The notes under the pieces: model-generated
The model's database searches: none
What the model saw: only the letters and a program-made list of their open reading frames with translations
What the model was told of the DNA's origin: nothing
Shown here: positions 20,971-24,826 of the stretch, piece after piece
Numbering within the stretch: position 1 is the stretch's first letter
Layout of the letters: the number at the start of each line of letters is the position of its first letter
Source of the DNA: a virus
Virus record (IMG/VR): IMGVR_UViG_3300015371_000165
Coordinates: 1-24,826 of that record
Reading direction: 5' to 3' (one strand)
Length of the DNA: 24,826 nt
Translations under genes and position numbers: made by a program

Positions 20971-21434
20971 CAGCTCACTCCTTGTGGCGGCATGGCCGCG
21001 GTCTGCACACCGCGCGGCAGATATGGCACCGGCACCGGCGAGGGCGGCGGCGCCTGGGTGGCCTGCGTCGGCGGCGGTCCGCCGAGCCCCGGCGGGGTGG
21101 GCAGACGCAGCTCCGGGTAGGCCTTGATGACGGCCTTGTAGACCAGCGTGAAGCCCTGCGGTCCGAGCCGCTGGATCTGCGCGTCGCGGCCCTGCATGTT
21201 GGGCGTGCCGTCCGGGTTGAACAACTGGTCGCGGTAGTACTGCAGCTTTTGCTGCTCGCTGAGCGCCGCGGCGCCTGGCGCCAGCCCGCCGGGCGACATG
21301 GCCAGCGCGATCTTCGTCGAGGTCTGGTCGATCCAGATGGCCAGGTCGCTGGCCACGCGGTCGATGACCGAGGGGGAGCCCTGGCCGCGGGGGCGCGACT
21401 CGAGGTGAGGTGTTGGGTACTCGGGCTGGCTCAC
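20970..21434 (-). CDS. 154-residue protein downstream of the portal
   Basis: The start is the GTG at 21434, which overlaps the portal's TGA as GTGA with GGGA a few bases before it. Residues about 20 to 60 are helical (VIDRVASDLAIWIDQTSTKI), followed by LSEQQKLQYYRDQLFNPDG, and a helix near TLVYKAVIKAYPELRL. The last 45 residues are Pro-rich (PPPSPVPVPYLPRG). It may be a small head or internal virion protein that accompanies the larger ones encoded next to it. No known domain is seen. A much longer reading frame through this region is an antiphase shadow of the portal gene and should not be annotated. Confidence 0.7.
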   Translation of the reverse strand: MSQPEYPTPHLESRPRGQGSPSVIDRVASDLAIWIDQTSTKIALAMSPGGLAPGAAALSEQQKLQYYRDQLFNPDGTPNMQGRDAQIQRLGPQGFTLVYKAVIKAYPELRLPTPPGLGGPPPTQATQAPPPSPVPVPYLPRGVQTAAMPPQGVS

Positions 21435-23569
21435 CGCGGTCCCATCGGCAGCATGTTGGGCGGCGGCATGGGCACCACCGGTCCGCCGCCGGCACCGCCA
21501 CCCATCGGGATGCCGCCCGGCGGCATGGCCGGACCCGGCATGGGCGGCGGGGGAGCGGCCGGCAGGCCCATGCCCGGCACCGGTACGGGATTGCCCGGCA
21601 TGCCGCCGGCGCCGCCGCTGGGTGGCGTGCCGGGGGTGCCGGGCACGCTGGTGGGCGGCCCGCCGGGAGCGCCGCCCATCATCTCCTGGATGCTGGGCAT
21701 GCCCGGCGCGTTCATCTTCTGGGCCTGCAGGGTGCCCAGCTTCTGGGCGATCTGGTCGAACAGCATCTGCTGAATCTCGGGGCGCTGCTTGGTGTCGTGC
21801 AGCAGCCACGAGGCGTCGACCTCGTCGGGGTTGCCGCCGGCTTCGGTGACGGCGTCCTCGCGACTGATGAGCTTGAGCTGCATCTTCTCGCCGATGGCGC
21901 GGATCTCGATGATCTCGTTGCTGGGCGTGCTCGGGCTGAGCTTGACGGTGTAGCGATGCACGCCGTCGAGGTCGTCCGGGCCGAGCCGCAGCCAGGCGCC
22001 CTTGGAGCGGTTGGCGCCGCGCTTGGCGCCCGGCTTCGACTGCTGCTCGCCCCAGGCGTAGACGTTTTCGGCGATGCAGTTCTCGATCAGCCAGCTCTCG
22101 AAGCCGGTGCGCTCGGCGAGCGCCACCTCGCCGTTCGACACGATCGGGTTGAACGCCAGCCCGGCCAGGTACGCGGCCTGGTTCAGGGCGTAGCCCGACT
22201 GGTCGGCGCCGACTGCACCGGAAAAGGCGGCCGGCATGGCGCGCTCGATCAGCTGCTGGATGTTGGCGATGAGCTTGCCGGCGTCGGCGCCCGACTGGGG
22301 CTGGTCGACGGGCGACACGTCGAACGGGTACAGCTTGCCTGGCTCGATGCGCGGCCCGCCGGCGTTTGATTCGCGGCCATCCAGCCCGTACGGCGGCTGG
22401 GGCAGGCCCGGGATCGAACCGGGCGCCTGGGTCTGCTTCCACGACGGGAAGCCGGTCAGGTACGCGGCGTTGCCCTGGATGGTGAGCAGCGCGTCCAGCA
22501 GCTTGAAGAGCTCGAGGTAGCCGTACAGCACGCTCAACCCGGCGTGCTCCGGCAGCCGGGATGCGGTGGTGATGCCCAGCGCGTGGAAGTACGGGCCCCG
22601 CAAGGTGCCCAGGTGCTTGTCGCCGTAGCCGTGGCGCACGACCTTGCACAGCGTGGACTTGTCCAGGCCGCGGCTGGTCTGGTTGGGACCCTGCAGCAGG
22701 ATGACCTGCACCTCGTCGTCCCAGGCCTCGATGCAGCGCAAACTCTGGGAGCCGGCGCTCTTCATCACGTGGCTCCACTCCGCGCGCGCCAGTCCGGCGG
22801 CCCGTGGATCCAGGCCGCTCCAGGTATCCGGCGCGACGACGTTGCCCGAACTGTCCAGTCCGGCGCCGAAACGCTCGAGCGCCTGCAGGTACGGCAGGTC
22901 CTTGATCTCGACCACGCTGGTCAGCCCGTTTTCGTTGTTCGTGTAGTAGAAGGTTTCGGGCGGCACGTCGGTGGTCGCGATCGGGTACGGCATCTGCAGC
23001 TTGTACTCTTCGGTGCGCTTGTCGTAGGCCAGGTCCTGGGCGTGCTGGTCCAGCTCGCCGTCGTCCTCGAGCTGCTTGCGGTACTGCTCGCTCTTGCTGC
23101 TGTAGTCGCTCCAGGCGACGCTCGAGCGCTCGCACGTTTTCAGGATGGCCTCGCCCTTGACCGCGAGCGACCACATGAAGACCCTGAACAGCTGTCGGCG
23201 CGCCTCCTGCTCCTGACGGTGCCAGGACGCCTCGAAGAAGCGCTCCCGCAAGGTGGAGTTTTCCTGGTACACGTCGCCGAAGCCGATCGGGCGGAAGCCG
23301 ACCTGCGGGGCATTCACGCTGAGCGCGGCGCAGATGTTCTGGGCGATGTGCAGCGCCAGCGGCGCGCGCACCTCGACGGCGGTCTTGCGGTACGCCTCGG
23401 GGATCTCGACCTGAAACTCCTGGAACAGCGTAGCGTCGATGTCGCGGTACAGCGCGTCTCGGGCGGCGAAGTCGCGCTGCAGCTGCTCGGCGAGCTCGCC
23501 CGTGGCGCGCTGCATGGCCTCGACGTCTTTACGATCGGTGATCTCGTCGGTGTCCGTCAGCGACGCCAT
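21431..23569 (-). CDS. Portal protein
   Basis: This is a 712-residue protein with GGGAGG six bases before ATG 23569. It has the character of a podovirus-type portal: a helical N-terminus (RKDVEAMQRATGELAEQLQR), the segment EVRAPLALHIAQNICAALSV, then FEASWHRQEQEARRQLFR and further alternation of helix and strand, with a length close to that of P22 gp1 (725). It forms the 12-fold ring through which DNA enters and leaves. Residues about 610 to 712 are a low-complexity tail of Pro, Gly, Met and Ala (for example PMPGPAMPPGGIPMGGG), which is unusual for portals. Two genes upstream is the terminase. The gene's end overlaps the next by 4 bases. Confidence 0.85.
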   Translation of the reverse strand: MASLTDTDEITDRKDVEAMQRATGELAEQLQRDFAARDALYRDIDATLFQEFQVEIPEAYRKTAVEVRAPLALHIAQNICAALSVNAPQVGFRPIGFGDVYQENSTLRERFFEASWHRQEQEARRQLFRVFMWSLAVKGEAILKTCERSSVAWSDYSSKSEQYRKQLEDDGELDQHAQDLAYDKRTEEYKLQMPYPIATTDVPPETFYYTNNENGLTSVVEIKDLPYLQALERFGAGLDSSGNVVAPDTWSGLDPRAAGLARAEWSHVMKSAGSQSLRCIEAWDDEVQVILLQGPNQTSRGLDKSTLCKVVRHGYGDKHLGTLRGPYFHALGITTASRLPEHAGLSVLYGYLELFKLLDALLTIQGNAAYLTGFPSWKQTQAPGSIPGLPQPPYGLDGRESNAGGPRIEPGKLYPFDVSPVDQPQSGADAGKLIANIQQLIERAMPAAFSGAVGADQSGYALNQAAYLAGLAFNPIVSNGEVALAERTGFESWLIENCIAENVYAWGEQQSKPGAKRGANRSKGAWLRLGPDDLDGVHRYTVKLSPSTPSNEIIEIRAIGEKMQLKLISREDAVTEAGGNPDEVDASWLLHDTKQRPEIQQMLFDQIAQKLGTLQAQKMNAPGMPSIQEMMGGAPGGPPTSVPGTPGTPPSGGAGGMPGNPVPVPGMGLPAAPPPPMPGPAMPPGGIPMGGGAGGGPVVPMPPPNMLPMGPR

Positions 23570-23664
23570 GTCCGCCTCCCGTCAGCGCAGCAGTAGCCGC
23601 CGGCGATACCGGCGAGCACCACGAACCAGTAATAGAAACGGCTATGGCGCAGGCTCGGCCTCAC
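23557..23664 (-). CDS. 35-residue membrane microprotein overlapping the portal gene
   Basis: This ORF was found by reading the gap between two genes. GTG at 23664 overlaps the previous TGA as GTGA, and GGAG lies about nine bases upstream. The peptide starts MRPSLRHSRFYYWFVVLAG, continues IAGGYCC and ends in a basic tail, so it has one span flanked by Arg residues. Its last 13 bases overlap the start of the portal gene in another frame. The start-stop coupling and ribosome site support translation. A membrane protein between head genes is odd; it could be a misplaced lysis or superinfection protein, or a leader peptide. Confidence 0.55.
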   Translation of the reverse strand: MRPSLRHSRFYYWFVVLAGIAGGYCCADGRRTWRR

Positions 23665-24356
23665 GCGCGTTGCTCCGTTACCCAGAGCGCGGTGTACATG
23701 CTGGAGTGGATGCCGGTGTTGAGGGCACTGGCGTACAGGAAGATGCTGACGCGGTGCGGGCCGGCAGCCGGTGGGCTGGTGTGATACACCGTTCCCGCCG
23801 TAGGCACCCCGTATCCGGCGGCGGGAGCGTGCAACAACTGGAGTGACGGCCAGTTCACGCTGCCATCCACGCCCACGCCGACAAAGCAGATCGTGCCAGC
23901 AGTCTGCGAGGTGATCGTGGTAGCAAATTCGATGCGCCAGATGCCAACGCCGGTCGATGTGAGGTTCGCGCGTACATCGGACTCGCTCCAGACGTTGATC
24001 TGGGGCACTACGTAGTTGCTCGGGTTAAACCAATAGCCCAGCAGCGACTGCGCCGTGCCCGCCGGCAGGTTGATCCTGCCGCCCTGAGGCTGGATGTTGA
24101 TGCCTTTGGCGTAGATGTTCAGGTCCAGGTATTGCGACGTGTCGCGGTCGTACGACTGGATAGTGCTGCTTTGCTTGGGAGTATGCGCCAGTTCCAGCCC
24201 ATTGCCACGCACCGGGTAGACGGCCTGCCCGAGCGTGGTGCCAGTAGCGCGCAGCAGCGCCGAGTCGAGCTGGCCGCGATGCGTGCTGAGGCCACTGCTG
24301 AGCTCCTGAAACCCATTCTGGGAACGACTGAAGCCGGTCGTCTGGGTGAACGTCAT
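23661..24356 (-). CDS. Beta-rich structural protein between terminase and portal
   Basis: This is a 231-residue protein. The ATG at 24356 shares a base with the terminase stop (TGATG), and GAGG lies eight bases upstream. An upstream ATG at 24413 lies inside the terminase and is less likely. The sequence is rich in Ser, Thr, Gly and aromatics with short beta strands (LDLNIYAKGINIQPQGGRIN, then IWRIEFATTI, then RVSIFLYASALNTG), like a jelly roll. Such proteins are usually virion surface or fibre components; here it stands between packaging genes. No family is recognised. There is no catalytic motif and no membrane segment. Confidence 0.75.
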   Translation of the reverse strand: MTFTQTTGFSRSQNGFQELSSGLSTHRGQLDSALLRATGTTLGQAVYPVRGNGLELAHTPKQSSTIQSYDRDTSQYLDLNIYAKGINIQPQGGRINLPAGTAQSLLGYWFNPSNYVVPQINVWSESDVRANLTSTGVGIWRIEFATTITSQTAGTICFVGVGVDGSVNWPSLQLLHAPAAGYGVPTAGTVYHTSPPAAGPHRVSIFLYASALNTGIHSSMYTALWVTEQRA

Positions 24357-24826
24357 CAGCCAAACCTCAACGTGACGGGTTGCTGCGGCTGGGGCGGCTG
24401 CGCCTCGGCACACAATCCGTAGCGCAATGCATCCACGGCGTGGTCCTCCGTCTTCTGGCCGCGGAGAGAATCCGCGACGTCCTCCGGATCGAGCGGGTCG
24501 ACCACCATGGTGGGTAAGGTCCGCACCAGGTTCGGAGCGGCGCCCTCGAGGACCTGGAGTCTCGGTAACGGAGTTTCCGCTGAATCGTGTGCTAACGCAC
24601 GACGCACGATCGCCCAGCCCTGTTTTCTGGAGTTCATGCCCGGATACACCGGCTGGACTCCGTTGCTCCAGTACACCGCTGCAATACTCGGCCGCTGCTG
24701 CTCCGTACGCAAATTGAACATGGACGGATCCAGAATTCTCAGGTGGAGTTTCTCGTCACCGGTCATGTCCACGATTTTCTGCGCCTGTTGCTCGTCTCGG
24801 AGTCCGGCCGCGTACAGCTCTCTATA
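24356..24826 (-). CDS. terL: Terminase large subunit, C-terminal part (cut by right edge)
   Basis: Only the last 156 residues lie in the window, and the frame is open to the edge. They begin YRELYAAGLRDEQQAQKI, followed by LHLRILDPSMFN, where the Asp of DPSMF is a likely nuclease-domain metal ligand. Near the end, KTEDHAVDALRYGL is the standard C-terminal signature of the RNase-H-like nuclease domain of large terminases. In the full protein an N-terminal ATPase would drive DNA into the procapsid, while this domain cuts the concatemer. The next gene starts on its stop codon. The small terminase subunit is not in view and presumably lies to the right. Confidence 0.9.
   Translation of the reverse strand, partial: YRELYAAGLRDEQQAQKIVDMTGDEKLHLRILDPSMFNLRTEQQRPSIAAVYWSNGVQPVYPGMNSRKQGWAIVRRALAHDSAETPLPRLQVLEGAAPNLVRTLPTMVVDPLDPEDVADSLRGQKTEDHAVDALRYGLCAEAQPPQPQQPVTLRFG

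Noticed and set aside
22400-22435. A stretch on the minus strand of the portal gene that looks like a tRNA T-arm (GGTTCGATCCC between pairing arms)
   Set aside because: It encodes a normal portal segment (APGSIPGLP), and no acceptor, D or anticodon arms fit around it. Coincidence is more likely than a tRNA or attachment site.
21435-23174. The N-terminal 580 codons of a 734-codon minus-strand frame running through the portal gene
   Set aside because: This portion is an Arg-rich shadow of the portal. Only the last 155 codons (from GTG 21434) follow the portal and look like a real protein.
24357-24413. Upstream ATG at 24413 as the start of the 231-residue gene
   Set aside because: It would overlap the terminase by about 60 bases in another frame, while ATG 24356 shares a base with the terminase stop and has GAGG at suitable distance.

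Overview
The window is a compact, GC-rich structural and lysis gene block of a tailed bacteriophage (Caudoviricetes). Every supported gene except one lies on the minus strand, so the block is read from right to left. Neighbouring genes overlap by 1 to 4 bases (ATGA, GTGA, TGATG, TAATG) or are a few bases apart, as in one long late operon. Shine-Dalgarno sequences such as AGGAGG and GGAGG are common. Several genes appear to use GTG or TTG starts, and one very likely uses a non-canonical codon. The host cannot be named; a GC-rich bacterium that uses SD-led translation fits.

In transcription order the packaging and head region holds the C-terminal part of the large terminase (cut by the right edge), a beta-rich 231-residue protein, a 35-residue membrane microprotein, the portal, and a 154-residue protein. 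Three large proteins follow (520, 1952 and 705 residues). The 1952-residue one carries a lytic transglycosylase domain and a C39-like cysteine peptidase domain before a long coiled coil and a polyvalent-protein-like C-terminus. This set looks like podovirus internal virion (DNA ejection) proteins, but sits between portal and scaffold. A scaffold-like protein and an HK97-type major capsid protein follow, separated by a plus-strand HNH homing endonuclease.

Downstream of the capsid gene are two microgenes (one acidic and proline-rich, one basic), three small genes sharing a domain (the last carrying a fibronectin-III-like domain), a connector-like protein, a collagen-like protein, a small structural protein, a protein with twelve 20-residue repeats, a 712-residue tail nozzle or hub candidate, and a tail fibre. 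No tape measure, tube, sheath or tail-chaperone genes are seen, so the particle is most likely podovirus-like.

The left end is a lysis region: two small proteins, a C39-like endolysin, a two-span holin-like protein, two more membrane-anchored small proteins, and a partial ORF at the edge resembling the hydrophobic helix of Flp pilins.

The observations most worth checking are: (1) a possible -1 frameshift signal (CCCTTTT, 7-base spacer, stem-loop) that would fuse a 61-residue ORF to the endolysin; (2) a 17-residue motif of the form RGxTIGxxRxxxIxxLR occurring three times in two adjacent tail genes; (3) a major capsid gene with no ATG, GTG or TTG that covers its conserved N-terminus; (4) the two-hydrolase giant virion protein and its position; and (5) the 12-copy repeat protein. 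There is no gene-free stretch longer than 300 bases, and no tRNA, rRNA, CRISPR array or insertion sequence was found.
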